In this document: piece by piece, positions 26,247 through 35,220 of the stretch
Numbering within the stretch: the first letter of the stretch is position 1
Layout of the letters: every line of letters begins with the position of its first letter
Assembly: GCF_006861795.1 (NCBI RefSeq)
Contig: NZ_VDGH01000003.1
Span: 186,001-250,000 of the forward strand
Direction: 5' to 3'
DNA from: Psychrobacillus lasiicapitis
Lineage (GTDB): Bacteria; Bacillota; Bacilli; Bacillales_A; Planococcaceae
Length of the DNA: 64,000 bases
Position numbers and translations under genes: made by a program
Notes under the pieces: generated by a model
Databases searched by the model: none
What the model saw: the letters and a program-made list of their open reading frames with translations, nothing else
Told to the model about the DNA's origin: nothing

Positions 26247-27587
26247 TTGAAGAAATTCTCTTTATCTACATGGATTTTGTTTCTGCTTCCATCGATTGCA
26301 GGTATTATATTGTTTATGATTCCCCTTCCTACTTCGGAAGGCTTTAAAATTCCGATTGCGTTGTTTTCTAATATGTTATCTAATGCCATTGCTCCATTTG
26401 TGCAATGGATTGCATTAGTAATGATATGGATTGCCGCAATTGGATCGGTTGTATTTCTATTTTTGCCTAAGCAAAATACATTTATTAACCAATTATTTAA
26501 GGTATCGTTATTTTGGACCATTACTCGTGTGGTTGGTGCTGTTTTTGCTGTACTAATCATTTTCCAAATTGGGCCACAAGCGGTTTGGAATGAAAATACT
26601 GGTGGGATGTTACTTAGCCCAGACGGTTTAGTATCGTTCTTATTTACGATTTTCTTATTCGCAGGGTTATTATTACCGTTTTTATTGAACTTTGGATTAC
26701 TAGAGTTTTTCGGTACAATGGCAGTAAAAATTATGCGTCCGCTTTTCAAGCTTCCAGGGCGTTCTGCAGTAGATGCCCTGACTTCTTGGGTTGGTGACGG
26801 AACAATTGGAGTTTTATTGACAGCAAGACAATATGAAGAGGGCTACTATACGAAAAAAGAAGCAGCTATTATTGGTTCTACATTTTCGGTTGTATCCATC
26901 ACTTTTTGTATCGTCGTACTTGATGAGGTTGGTCTTTCTAACTATTTCTTGCCATTTTACTTTACCGTTCTGCTTTGCGGTCTAATATTAGCATTCATCA
27001 TGCCTCGAATTTATCCACTACGGGGGAAGCCAAATGAGTACATTGATGGTCGTCCGCTAGATTTAAAAGCTGAAGACTTTCCTGAAGGCTATAATGCTTT
27101 TACACATGGTTTAGAAAATGCACTTGTGAAAGCGAATGATAATCGCTCTATTAAGAAGTTCTTCTCAGATGGTATTAAAAACGTTGTCGATTTATACATC
27201 GGTGTTGCACCTGTCGTACTTGCTTTTGGTACGGTCGCATTAATGCTTGCAGAGTTCACACCAATTTTTACGATTTTAGGAAAACCTTTTGAACCATTAT
27301 TAATGCTTTTTGGTATACCTGAAGCTGCCGAGGCGGCTCAGACCATGGTTGTAGGATTCGCGGATATGTTTCTTCCAACACTACTTAGTGGTGGCATCGA
27401 GTCAGAGGTTACTTTATTCTTCATCGCCGCAATGTCTGTGACGCAGCTTATTTATATGTCTGAGGTTGGTGGGTTGTTACTTGGTTCGAAAATTCCAGTT
27501 AACTTTAAAGATTTAATCTTTATTTTCCTACTACGTACACTTATTGCATTTCCGATTATTGCAGCAGCAGCACATATTTTATTCTAA
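26247..27587 (+). CDS. YjiH family nucleoside-recognition (Gate-domain) membrane protein
   Basis: This 446-residue protein has about ten membrane helices and two halves carrying Gate-type segments (RSAVDALTSWVGDGTIGVLLTA... shown by GDGTIGVLL, and the later GFADMFLPTLL). It resembles the YjiH/nucleoside-recognition family, likely transporting a small organic solute. Substrate unknown. The start is TTG 26247, with only a weak ribosome site. The 107 bases upstream hold no other gene. It is convergent with the threonine dehydrogenase gene and shares its terminator. Confidence 0.75.
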   Translation: MKKFSLSTWILFLLPSIAGIILFMIPLPTSEGFKIPIALFSNMLSNAIAPFVQWIALVMIWIAAIGSVVFLFLPKQNTFINQLFKVSLFWTITRVVGAVFAVLIIFQIGPQAVWNENTGGMLLSPDGLVSFLFTIFLFAGLLLPFLLNFGLLEFFGTMAVKIMRPLFKLPGRSAVDALTSWVGDGTIGVLLTARQYEEGYYTKKEAAIIGSTFSVVSITFCIVVLDEVGLSNYFLPFYFTVLLCGLILAFIMPRIYPLRGKPNEYIDGRPLDLKAEDFPEGYNAFTHGLENALVKANDNRSIKKFFSDGIKNVVDLYIGVAPVVLAFGTVALMLAEFTPIFTILGKPFEPLLMLFGIPEAAEAAQTMVVGFADMFLPTLLSGGIESEVTLFFIAAMSVTQLIYMSEVGGLLLGSKIPVNFKDLIFIFLLRTLIAFPIIAAAAHILF

Positions 27588-27594
27588 TGAAATG

Positions 27595-27637
27595 AAAAAA
27601 ACAGCGAACCCTTTTACAAGGAGTTCGCTGTTTTTTT
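27595..27637. terminator. Bidirectional terminator, overlapping the end of tdh
   Basis: Stem CAGCGAAC-CCTT / AAGG-A-GTTCGCTG (12 bp with one bulge) between A- and T-runs. For the minus-strand gene the arm is coding and the TAA stop is in the loop. Confidence 0.9.
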
Positions 27638-28573
27638 AGTTGCTAGCTTTTCAAGCATATCTTTCGTCATTGCATCTAAATCATATTTATACGTAAAGCC
27701 CCACTCTTCTTTTGCAGCATTTGCGTCAATTGAATCCGGCCAGCTGTCTGCAATCGCTTGGCGTACAGGATCTACATCATACTCCATTGTAAACGTTGGG
27801 ATTACTTTTTTGATCGATGCAGCAATTTGCTCTGGCTCAAAACTCATCGCTGTGACATTAAAAGCATTGCGGTGAATTAACTTCGACGCGTCTGCTTCCA
27901 TAAGATCTACTATTGCCTGCAGTGCATCCGGCATATACATCATATCCATGTAAGTACCTTCAGCAATATAAGAAGTGTACTTACCTTCTGCTAACGCTTT
28001 GTAATAAATATCTACTGCATAATCAGTCGTTCCGCCGCCAGGTAATGTCTCGTTTGAAATCAGTCCTGGGAAACGTACACCACGTGTATCCAATCCAAAT
28101 TTATGGAAGTAATAATCGCAAAGAAGTTCCCCAGCAACTTTGTTCACACCATACATCGTAGTTGGACGTTGAAGTGTGTCTTGAGGTGTGTTTTGTTTAG
28201 GAGTAGATGGTCCAAATGCTCCAATTGAGCTTGGCGTGAAAAATTGCATGTTTAAATCACGTGCAGTCTCGAGCGCGTTCATCAATCCACCCATGTTTAA
28301 GTTCCATGCAAATAGTGGTTTCGCTTCCGCAGTCGCCGATAATAGTGCAGCCATATGCATAATGGTATCTGCTCCAAAGTTCTTGGCAATTTGATGCATT
28401 TTTTCTCCGTCTGTTACATCAAGGATTTCGAATGGGCCACTTTTCGTTGTTTCAGACGTGATTTCTCTAATATCGGTTGCAAGTACGTTTTCTGCACCAT
28501 ATTCTTTTCGAAGTTTGGTGATTAATTCTGAACCAATTTGCCCTAAAGCTCCGGTGACCATAATTTTTTTCAT
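27614..28573 (-). CDS. tdh: L-threonine 3-dehydrogenase, SDR (epimerase-like) type
   Basis: This 319-residue extended short-chain dehydrogenase oxidises L-threonine to 2-amino-3-ketobutyrate with NAD. Seen: Rossmann motif [11 protein letters not shown] (about 7-17), the catalytic Tyr-Lys in [11 protein letters not shown] (about 142-152), the Ser in [10 protein letters not shown], and the [12 protein letters not shown] segment seen in TDHs of this type. The next enzyme of the route, kbl, lies 0.9 kb upstream on the same strand beyond an unrelated plus-strand gene. ATG with AGAGGGAG upstream. Confidence 0.87.
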   Translation of the reverse strand: MKKIMVTGALGQIGSELITKLRKEYGAENVLATDIREITSETTKSGPFEILDVTDGEKMHQIAKNFGADTIMHMAALLSATAEAKPLFAWNLNMGGLMNALETARDLNMQFFTPSSIGAFGPSTPKQNTPQDTLQRPTTMYGVNKVAGELLCDYYFHKFGLDTRGVRFPGLISNETLPGGGTTDYAVDIYYKALAEGKYTSYIAEGTYMDMMYMPDALQAIVDLMEADASKLIHRNAFNVTAMSFEPEQIAASIKKVIPTFTMEYDVDPVRQAIADSWPDSIDANAAKEEWGFTYKYDLDAMTKDMLEKLATKKTANSL

Positions 28574-28741
28574 GCTGTCTACTCCCTCTCGAAAACAATT
28601 GTATTTTTGGAAAGAACACTTTATGTTTATTGACGTTGTTTTAATAGCGTTTATTTTTTATTATTATATGCTGTTCTTTTGGAAAATACAATAAGAGATT
28701 TGAATGGGGATTTGATATAATAAAAGAAAAAAGAGGTAAAC

Positions 28742-29365
28742 ATGAAAATTCTTAGATATGTTTTGATTATTTTACTCGGCATGGCATTAACTGTTGTGAT
28801 GAGCTTTTTAGAAGTATCCTTGTGGATTATTTATTTAAGTATCATCGTTTTGTATATTCTTTTACTAGTTGTTCCCCCGATGTATCTCGTGTACAAATCG
28901 AATAACCTAGCTAGAATCGAGCGCTATTTAGAGGGAAATAAAAAGAAACCGCTGTTTGCATACCCACTTGCAGTAAAAGCTGGCGATCGGACTGCTATTA
29001 TTCAAGCAATTAATGATATCTTAAAGAAATATAAACAACCGTATATGCAAGAAGTGTACAAAGCGAATCTAGCGCTATATGAAAACAATATTTCTAAGTT
29101 CAATACACTTGCTAGACAAATAAGTAAAGAGCCACTTCGTACATATTACAAAGCATATGCCGAAGCATTACAAGGAAAATTCGTGGAAGCTCGAGCATTA
29201 AAAGAGAGTTTACAAGCCTCTTGGATGAAGCATTCAATCGAAGCGATTATTGCAAAAGAACAAGGGGATATGGAGACGTTCCGGAAAGAAGTGGATTCTA
29301 GTATTGAGAGTGCTAGGGGCATTCAGAAGTTTAGTCTACTTTATTCATTTAAGAGATTTGAATGA
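28742..29365 (+). CDS. Two-helix membrane protein with a TPR-like helical domain, unknown
   Basis: This 207-residue protein has two adjacent membrane helices at the N-terminus (about 5-25 and 29-50). A cytoplasmic all-helical part follows (about 60-200) with repeated Ala/Tyr-rich amphipathic helices (PYMQEVYKANLALYE, RTYYKAYAEALQGK, KHSIEAIIAKEQGD) that look like TPR-type helical pairs. I do not recognise the family. ATG with AGAGGTAAAC upstream. It lies between, and opposite to, tdh and kbl. Confidence 0.7.
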   Translation: MKILRYVLIILLGMALTVVMSFLEVSLWIIYLSIIVLYILLLVVPPMYLVYKSNNLARIERYLEGNKKKPLFAYPLAVKAGDRTAIIQAINDILKKYKQPYMQEVYKANLALYENNISKFNTLARQISKEPLRTYYKAYAEALQGKFVEARALKESLQASWMKHSIEAIIAKEQGDMETFRKEVDSSIESARGIQKFSLLYSFKRFE

Positions 29366-29384
29366 GACATATAGTAATAGTAAG

Positions 29385-29412
29385 AAAAAGCAGCCTACGT
29401 GGCTGCTTTTTG
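29385..29412 (+). terminator. Terminator of the TPR-like membrane protein gene
   Basis: Perfect 11-bp stem AAAAAGCAGCC/GGCTGCTTTTT with loop TACGT. Confidence 0.9.
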
Positions 29413-29473
29413 TTTTGGACAATAATTTAATTTGGATTACAGGCCCCTCTAAGAGTTACCCATGATGATTTCA

Positions 29474-30670
29474 TTATTTAATTACCCCAAGCTCTTTCCC
29501 AACTCTTTCATAAATCGCAAGCGCCTCATCAAGCATCTCTTTCGTATGGGCTGCTGTTGGCATGTTGCGTACACGGCCTGTGCCTTTTGGTACAGTTGGG
29601 AAGACAATGGATTTAGCGTAGACGCCTTCTTCGAATAGTCGTTTAGAGAATTCCTGTGTAAGTTTTTCGTCTCCGATGATACATGGAGTGATCGGTGTTT
29701 CCGATTCTCCTATATCGAATCCAAGCTTGGATAGACCTGCTTTTAAATAGTCACCATTTTCCCATAGCTTGTCATGCAATTCTGTTGAATCGATGATCAT
29801 TTGAACTGCTGCAGTGATTGCTGCTACGTCGCCTGGTGGTAGTGCTGTTGAGAATAGGAATGGACGAGAACGGACTTTTAGCCAGTCGATTAAGTTCTTT
29901 TTACCGGCAACGTATCCACCTACGACACCGATTGCTTTGGATAAAGTACCGATTTGGAAGTCGATTTCTTTTTCTAAACCGAAGTGTTTTACTGTTCCTT
30001 TTCCTTTACCAGTAACACCTGAACCGTGAGCGTCATCTACGTAAGTGATTAGATCAAATTCTTTTGCGATTTCTACGATTTCTGGTAGTTTTGCGATATC
30101 GCCATCCATCGAGAATACGCCATCCGTTATAACCATTACTTTATTGTATTGGCCTGATTCTGTAGCTTGTTTTGCTTTTGCACGTAAATCTTCCATGTCT
30201 GAGTGGTTGAATGGGATGATTTTCGCTTTGGATAGTCGGCAACCGTCGATAATGGATGCATGGTTTAATTGGTCCGATAGAATTGCATCGTTTTTATCCA
30301 TTACCGCTGAGATTGCTGCCATATTACAGTTGAAGCCCGATTGATAAGAAATTGTAGCTTCTGTCCCTTTAAATTCAGCTAGTTTTTGTTCTAGTTTTAC
30401 GTGAAGGTCTAGTGTTCCGTTGATTGTACGGACCGCTCCTGCTCCGACACCATATTTGTCGATGGCGTCTTTTGCGATTTGTTTAAGCTCTGGATTAGTT
30501 GCTAGTCCTAAATAGTTATTAGAAGATAAGTTAATAAGTTCTGAACCACGAACTAGAATCTTCGCACCATTTGCTCCCTCTACTGGATCAATCTCGTTGT
30601 ATAATCCTTGGTTTTTTAGTGCATCTAAGTTTTCTGTTAAAAAGTTGTTTAGTACGTTTGACAAGGTCAT
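29474..30670 (-). CDS. kbl: 2-amino-3-ketobutyrate coenzyme A ligase (glycine C-acetyltransferase)
   Basis: This 398-residue PLP-dependent alpha-oxoamine synthase splits 2-amino-3-ketobutyrate with CoA into glycine and acetyl-CoA, following threonine dehydrogenase. Seen: [34 protein letters not shown], the PLP lysine in [13 protein letters not shown], and the [11 protein letters not shown] segment. The start is ATG 30670 with GAAAGGA upstream. With tdh it forms the threonine-to-glycine route. Confidence 0.95.
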   Translation of the reverse strand: MTLSNVLNNFLTENLDALKNQGLYNEIDPVEGANGAKILVRGSELINLSSNNYLGLATNPELKQIAKDAIDKYGVGAGAVRTINGTLDLHVKLEQKLAEFKGTEATISYQSGFNCNMAAISAVMDKNDAILSDQLNHASIIDGCRLSKAKIIPFNHSDMEDLRAKAKQATESGQYNKVMVITDGVFSMDGDIAKLPEIVEIAKEFDLITYVDDAHGSGVTGKGKGTVKHFGLEKEIDFQIGTLSKAIGVVGGYVAGKKNLIDWLKVRSRPFLFSTALPPGDVAAITAAVQMIIDSTELHDKLWENGDYLKAGLSKLGFDIGESETPITPCIIGDEKLTQEFSKRLFEEGVYAKSIVFPTVPKGTGRVRNMPTAAHTKEMLDEALAIYERVGKELGVIK

Positions 30671-30753
30671 CTTTCCTTTCAAGCGAAATATTCTTCTCTA
30701 GTTTAACATGTTCCTAGAAAAATACGAAAAAAATAAGCAGGAAATATCCCTGC

Positions 30754-31815
30754 TCATTCGATTGTTGCCATCATTTCATTTTGGAAAGTTGTCCATTTCT
30801 CTTCATCTATTGTAGAATCATAGAGCATTCTGATCGTTCTAGAGTCACCTGCATACGTGGAAATATAATCTTGAGCAAGCTCCATTTCGTTAGAATATCG
30901 TTGTCTTACCTCTGCAATCTTTTTATCCTCTAATAATTCTTGGTTGATATGAGACATGAAATCGACAATCTCGTCTCCTTCACGTTCAGGGTCGTATACA
31001 TGAGGGCTTGTTGCGTCTACCATACAAAGCTGCAACTCAGGAATAATAATTCCATCCACACTATTGGCATCTAGCCCACACCAGATGAAGCGAATGTCTA
31101 ATCCTTGTAGTTTTGCGGCTTCTCCAAATTTCTTCATAAAGGATGATTTTCCGCTTCCAGGTAAACCTTTTATATATAAACGAGATTTTAAGTTTTTAGA
31201 AATAGACTTTAACGTGTCTTGTGCGCCTGTAGGAGTGAGTGATCCCATTAATCGATGCGTCACGTCTGACTTTTTTTGAAGTTGCACATTACCAAGACAT
31301 TTCTTTTTGACTGTTTCTAGCAATGCGTTGATGCCATCCCAATCGATTGCCGGAAGGATTAGCTGCTCCCATTCATCATGAATAATCTTAGCCCGTGATA
31401 AAGTTTGTAGCCCTTTCGTCAACCAACCTTCATTTGCAATTTGTTTATCGCGAATTAAAGAAGCTAATTCATGCAGCTTTCGATCATCATACGTTTCATA
31501 AAACGGAACCCATATATGCCCTGCCCCATAGTAGGTAGGATCAATGGTATCCGCTTGTAAATAGAGTGTTTTCGAATCGGTAATATATACAGCTTCTAAA
31601 ACATCCTCGTGTAATGGATCATAGAACCATTCCGTATCTCTGCCTCTGCGAATAGCTGCATATCCTATTTCTTTCAATACCTCTGTTAGTCGATAAGAAG
31701 TCGGTCCTTTAAAAAAATATACTTTTTTAGCTTCCTGAATAAGTTCTTTATAAAAATTTTTCACGCCTTGTCCTGTATAAGATCTGCCCATATAATGCGT
31801 AACTGTCCCGCCCAA
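30754..31815 (-). CDS. Two-domain P-loop ATPase (PRK06851-like) with one degenerate P-loop
   Basis: This 353-residue protein has two similar halves. The C-terminal half has an intact Walker A (GLPGSGKS, residues 217-224) followed by FMKKFGEAA. The N-terminal half has the matching position KVYFFKGPTSYRLTEVLKEIGYAA but no GKS/T, so its P-loop is lost. The parts after each loop also match (TEWFYDPLHEDVLEAV against IRFIWCGLDANSVDGI). The family is widespread in Bacillales with no function known to me. The start is TTG 31815 with AAAGGGTGAT upstream. Single gene. Confidence 0.75.
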   Translation of the reverse strand: MGGTVTHYMGRSYTGQGVKNFYKELIQEAKKVYFFKGPTSYRLTEVLKEIGYAAIRRGRDTEWFYDPLHEDVLEAVYITDSKTLYLQADTIDPTYYGAGHIWVPFYETYDDRKLHELASLIRDKQIANEGWLTKGLQTLSRAKIIHDEWEQLILPAIDWDGINALLETVKKKCLGNVQLQKKSDVTHRLMGSLTPTGAQDTLKSISKNLKSRLYIKGLPGSGKSSFMKKFGEAAKLQGLDIRFIWCGLDANSVDGIIIPELQLCMVDATSPHVYDPEREGDEIVDFMSHINQELLEDKKIAEVRQRYSNEMELAQDYISTYAGDSRTIRMLYDSTIDEEKWTTFQNEMMATIE

Positions 31816-31894
31816 ATTATCACCCTTTCAATCTCTTCGTTCCATGGATACTATATGCGAACGAATTGAAAAAGATGAAAAAAAGTGCAGAAAA

Positions 31895-32545
31895 TCATTT
31901 CTGATCTTCCACACTCAGTTTTGCAAAAGGCTGTGTATAGCCACTTAAATTTAGTAAAATTTTTTGAGACATCGGTAAAGTGTAATGAACAAGTTGCCCT
32001 AGAAGGAGTGCTGTTATAATGGTTCCAATGCCTACAGGTCCTCCTAGTATCCATCCGGCTAATCCTACGATTACTTCTATGCCAGTACGAACAGTTTTAA
32101 TGCTCCAGCCCATCTTCTGTACTATTAAAAGCATCAAAGAATCTCTCGGTCCAGCTCCAATATTAGGAGATACATATACCCCAACACCAATCCCCATAAC
32201 GATTAGTCCCAATAAAAAACTAATAGATTGCCAAGCAAAGCTTGTAAAATCTGGTAGCATCCAGTTGAACATATCAATAAAAAAACCGATAAAAAGTATA
32301 TTCAGCCATGTTCCTACTTGTGGCCACTTTTTTGTACCAATCACGGTAGCAACAACGATAATAATGCCAGTTAAAATAGCCCACGTACCAATTGACAATC
32401 CTAAATGATTATACAGTCCAACATGCAAAACATCCCATGGACTAATTCCAAACCGCTGTCCTTTAATTGTCAATGAAATGCCTAGAGACATCAAAAGAAT
32501 ACCACTAACAAAAAACACCCAGCGCCACATACATTCTTTGCTCAT
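31895..32545 (-). CDS. YczE/YitT-type integral membrane protein
   Basis: This 216-residue protein has five to six membrane helices. The family signature is visible: SLGISLTIKGQRFGISPWDVLHVGL near the N-terminus (key residues G-x-S-PWDVL), GVYVSPNIGAGPRDSLML and GGPVGIGTI. Members are predicted membrane proteins of unknown transport role; B. subtilis YczE affects surfactin-type synthetase output. ATG with AAGGAG upstream. Monocistronic as far as seen, with a gene for a Cys-tRNA deacylase 66 bases upstream. Confidence 0.8.
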   Translation of the reverse strand: MSKECMWRWVFFVSGILLMSLGISLTIKGQRFGISPWDVLHVGLYNHLGLSIGTWAILTGIIIVVATVIGTKKWPQVGTWLNILFIGFFIDMFNWMLPDFTSFAWQSISFLLGLIVMGIGVGVYVSPNIGAGPRDSLMLLIVQKMGWSIKTVRTGIEVIVGLAGWILGGPVGIGTIITALLLGQLVHYTLPMSQKILLNLSGYTQPFAKLSVEDQK

Positions 32546-32611
32546 TTCACTCCTTCTTCCCTAAACATAACCTTCACAACAATGTTGTAATGTTCTAACA
32601 AGTAAATATAG

Positions 32612-33097
32612 CTATCCATTATTACTAATTGCAGCTACCTGACCTTTTGTCATCCGAAGTAAATCAGGCAATGCAAGCTTTACTTGAAGCCCAATTTTTC
32701 CTCCACTTACAATAATAAAATCATGCTTTTCCGCACTTGCATCCACTACTGTTGGAAATAGTTTTTTCATCCCAATAGGAGAACATCCCCCTCTTATGTA
32801 TCCAGTAGTCGGGAGTAAATCTTTTAGAGGAAGCAATTCTACCTTTTTCTCTCCTACTACCTTAGCGATTGCTTTTAGATTCAGTTCATTGTCAACCGGT
32901 ATGATGCACACATAATATTTACCTGTTCCAGCTGTAACAAGTAGCGTTTTATAGACAACAAAAACAGGGTAGCCGATTTTGTTTGCTACAGTCACCCCGT
33001 CTACTTTGTCACCTGTCAATTCATATTCAATTAGCTCAAAATCTATTTTTTGCTGTTCTAACATTCGAACTGCATTCGTTTTTGGTTTTTTGGCCAT
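32612..33097 (-). CDS. ybaK: Cys-tRNA(Pro)/Cys-tRNA(Cys) deacylase, YbaK/EbsC type
   Basis: This 161-residue YbaK-domain editing protein hydrolyses misacylated Cys-tRNA-Pro in trans. Seen: [20 protein letters not shown] opening (shared with EbsC), the conserved Lys in VYKTLLVT, the [10 protein letters not shown] loop and the C-terminal [16 protein letters not shown] with TAGGAG upstream; that site overlaps the end of the upstream gene, so the two are coupled. Confidence 0.92.
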   Translation of the reverse strand: MAKKPKTNAVRMLEQQKIDFELIEYELTGDKVDGVTVANKIGYPVFVVYKTLLVTAGTGKYYVCIIPVDNELNLKAIAKVVGEKKVELLPLKDLLPTTGYIRGGCSPIGMKKLFPTVVDASAEKHDFIIVSGGKIGLQVKLALPDLLRMTKGQVAAISNNG

Positions 33098-33109
33098 TTC
33101 TTATTGCTC

Positions 33110-33745
33110 CTAAGCTATATGGAAGAAACTTGGTTCTAAATCAGCAAATCCGTATCTCTTTAAATGTACTTGATACGAATATTTTGCAATCGCTTGTTCT
33201 TTTAATCGTTTTTTCTGTAGGTCTTCTTGTAACATTTTCGGGGGTGATAGATCCGAAGAAACAGAGCGGTTCGAAATAGATGCTTCGTCTTCTAGTTGTT
33301 GTTTTATTTCAAGTGCAATTTGACGGTTCGCTTCCGTATTTAAAGTTATTTGTGCATTCACACGCTGAATTTTAGCGGATGCACTAGCCGCAACACGTAG
33401 ATCCTCAGGCGTTGGCTCTGCAGGAGCAAGCGCGGTGCTTCTTACTTTCTCTAATAGTTCTACTGTTTTTTCAAGTGTAGGTCCATCGATTGTTTGCACC
33501 GGGATACTAGGACCTTTAATTTCAAGCATATTCGTTTTTGGACTGCTTGGCGTATCATTTTCTCTTTCTTTATTTCCTAGTAACAACTCTTCTATTTGGG
33601 ATAAGGTTGGTATTTTAGGTTGGAAATATTCCGCTTGTTTACGGTATGCATCGCCAGCGTTATGACGTTTGTGCATTCGTTTTCTTTCTTCAACGTCTGC
33701 CCATCGTCCTAGCATGCCATTACCAGTGGATCTTACTAAGTTCAA
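33110..33745 (-). CDS. Uncharacterised helical protein upstream of ybaK
   Basis: This 211-residue soluble protein has no membrane segment or signal peptide. N-terminal part basic (ERKRMHKRHNAGDAYRKQ), middle Pro/Ser-rich, then a helical block EDLRVAASASAKIQRVNAQI that resembles the helix seen in SprA-related proteins, and a C-terminal helix with basic residues. I do not assign a function. The start is TTG 33745 with AGAGGTGA upstream; the GTG nine bases earlier overlaps that site. Stop is 12 bases from ybaK. Confidence 0.6.
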   Translation of the reverse strand: MNLVRSTGNGMLGRWADVEERKRMHKRHNAGDAYRKQAEYFQPKIPTLSQIEELLLGNKERENDTPSSPKTNMLEIKGPSIPVQTIDGPTLEKTVELLEKVRSTALAPAEPTPEDLRVAASASAKIQRVNAQITLNTEANRQIALEIKQQLEDEASISNRSVSSDLSPPKMLQEDLQKKRLKEQAIAKYSYQVHLKRYGFADLEPSFFHIA

Positions 33746-33884
33746 ATGATTCACCTCTTTCCTGCATTTCTATTATAGAATATTTTACCACATTAACAGA
33801 ATAATCAAACAAACTTTAGTCATAAGCTTATGTATGAAAAATGATACAAAATAAGGTGTAGCTTTATTCGGATAAAATATGTCT

Positions 33885-34130
33885 AAATAACTATTTAGAG
33901 GAATAGCCACTGTGCATCGCGCTACAACGAAGTTATCCGTAGAAGATTGAAATGCTCAACTAATAAATACGCGTTTCACTTCAAGTAAACTTGTTATTAT
34001 AAGAATTGATTGCTTTCACACGCAATTTGGTTGCTCTCCTGTCATTATGGTTGCTTTCCGAGAAAACTGATTGCTTTCAATGGTCGATTGGTTGCCCTTA
34101 GCCATTTCTTGGATGCACACCTTTAAAAAT
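33885..34130 (-). repeat. Phased 20-21 bp degenerate repeat array, copy 2
   Basis: TTGC cores at 34010, 34031, 34051, 34071 and 34092 (spacings 21, 20, 20, 21), each preceded by TGAT or TGGT; on the minus strand these read GCAAYCA with Y = C or T, the motif of copy 1 at 13490-13628. The array lies downstream of resA in sense orientation. Upstream of it, 33927-33939 (ACAACGAAGTTAT) matches 47202-47214 inside another repeat. From 33755 to 33885 I see only the promoter side of the 33.1 kb gene. Confidence 0.7.
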
Positions 34131-34204
34131 TTTATATAACATTTTGTTATTAGCGGCAGACGGTTTCTCTAGCAGGAATAGCCTATGCGTAAAGATCCTT
34201 CCTG

Positions 34205-34254
34205 AAAAAAACAACAGCAGTGCAAACCATGCTGTTGGTTTGTACTGCTGTTGT
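34205..34254 (-). terminator. Terminator of the bdbD-bdbC-resA operon
   Basis: Eighteen-bp stem with one G-T pair (ACAACAGCAGT.CAAACC) and an 8-base loop; seven T follow on the minus strand. Ten bases after the resA stop. Confidence 0.9.
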
Positions 34255-34263
34255 AAGGCTTCT

Positions 34264-34797
34264 TTAGTTCGGCTTAATTTGTTCCATATTTCCTTTAATT
34301 GCTTCTTCGCTCATTTCCCCAGTTATGATTTTCTCTATCTTACCTTCTGAGTTCACAAGCATCGTTGTTGGCAACGGATTGATATTATATGTTTCCATGA
34401 CACTTTTATTGTCGTCGATTAGAACTGGAAATGTTAAACCTTTTCTATCTACATATTTCTGAACAGCGAAATCCGATTCTCCAATATTAACCGCGAGGAT
34501 TTGGACACCTTGATCTTTATAATCTTGATAGTGTTTGTCCATGAGTGGAAATTCTCTTTCACATGGTTTACACCAAGTTCCCCAAAAGTTTAAGAAGACG
34601 CCTTGCCCTTTGTAATCCGATAATTGATGCTTTTCACCATTCATATCAATAAGCGCAAAATCCGGTGCATTGTCTCCTACTTGTAATATCGCTGTTTTCT
34701 CTTTCGTTAAATTCGAATAGATCGTAAAAACGATTGCCACGACTAATAAGGTCAAAATACTGGTACGGATGTAAAATCGTTTTTTCTTTTTTTCCAT
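34264..34797 (-). CDS. resA: ResA/StoA-type thiol-disulfide oxidoreductase
   Basis: This 177-residue protein has one N-terminal membrane anchor (about 9-28) and a TlpA/ResA-like thioredoxin domain outside the membrane. Active site WCKPC (in WGTWCKPCEREFP), cis-Pro region NPLPTTMLV. Known: ResA reduces apocytochrome c cysteines; StoA acts in cortex synthesis. With BdbC and BdbD alongside, either redox role is possible. ATG 34797 has AAAGGAG ten bases upstream; GTG 34803 is an alternative. Third gene of the operon, 18 bases after bdbC. Confidence 0.78.
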   Translation of the reverse strand: MEKKKKRFYIRTSILTLLVVAIVFTIYSNLTKEKTAILQVGDNAPDFALIDMNGEKHQLSDYKGQGVFLNFWGTWCKPCEREFPLMDKHYQDYKDQGVQILAVNIGESDFAVQKYVDRKGLTFPVLIDDNKSVMETYNINPLPTTMLVNSEGKIEKIITGEMSEEAIKGNMEQIKPN

Positions 34798-34815
34798 TGA
34801 CACAATTCTCCTTTC

Positions 34816-35220
34816 TTACTTCCGTTTCCAAAGTATGAGCATCATGATTGTAATAAATATAAAAGCAATGAGCGCTAAAAATGGAATCGTCACGAATCCA
34901 AACCAATTTATATATTGTCCAGTGCATGGAACTCCACTTGTGCAGCTACTGAATTCATGCATAGAAGGGATCTTTTGCAGCGCATAATGATAGCTAGACA
35001 TAACGATGCCAATAATCGAAATGGGCAATATATATGTATAAATCTCCCGATCATTTCGATAAAAAGCGATACCTAGAAATAGAACAAGTGGATACATTAA
35101 AATTCGCTGATACCAGCAAAGTGTACATGGGATAAACCCCATGCGCTCGCTGAAGAACAAACTACCTACCATCGCAATAATAGAAGTGATCCACGCAAAT
35201 AGGAGTGGCTTATTTACCAT
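34816..35220 (-). CDS. bdbC: DsbB-like disulfide bond formation protein BdbC
   Basis: This 134-residue membrane protein has four helices and passes electrons from BdbD to quinones. Seen: the first cysteine pair in IPCTLCW (Cys32, Cys35), the second pair in SSCTSGVPC (Cys93, Cys99) in an outside loop, and a short tail. Length is typical for the Bacillus BdbC/BdbB type. It overlaps bdbD by 11 bases, so the DsbA/DsbB partners are translated together. Confidence 0.9.
   Translation of the reverse strand: MVNKPLLFAWITSIIAMVGSLFFSERMGFIPCTLCWYQRILMYPLVLFLGIAFYRNDREIYTYILPISIIGIVMSSYHYALQKIPSMHEFSSCTSGVPCTGQYINWFGFVTIPFLALIAFIFITIMMLILWKRK

Noticed and set aside
26216-26749. A 177-codon open frame antisense to the YjiH-type gene
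   Set aside because: Asn/Ile/Lys-rich product without domains, fully overlapped by a gene with clear family features.
34010-34112. Phased repeats as a CRISPR array
   Set aside because: The period is only 20-21 bases with a conserved core of about 7, so there is no repeat-spacer structure, and no cas gene is present.
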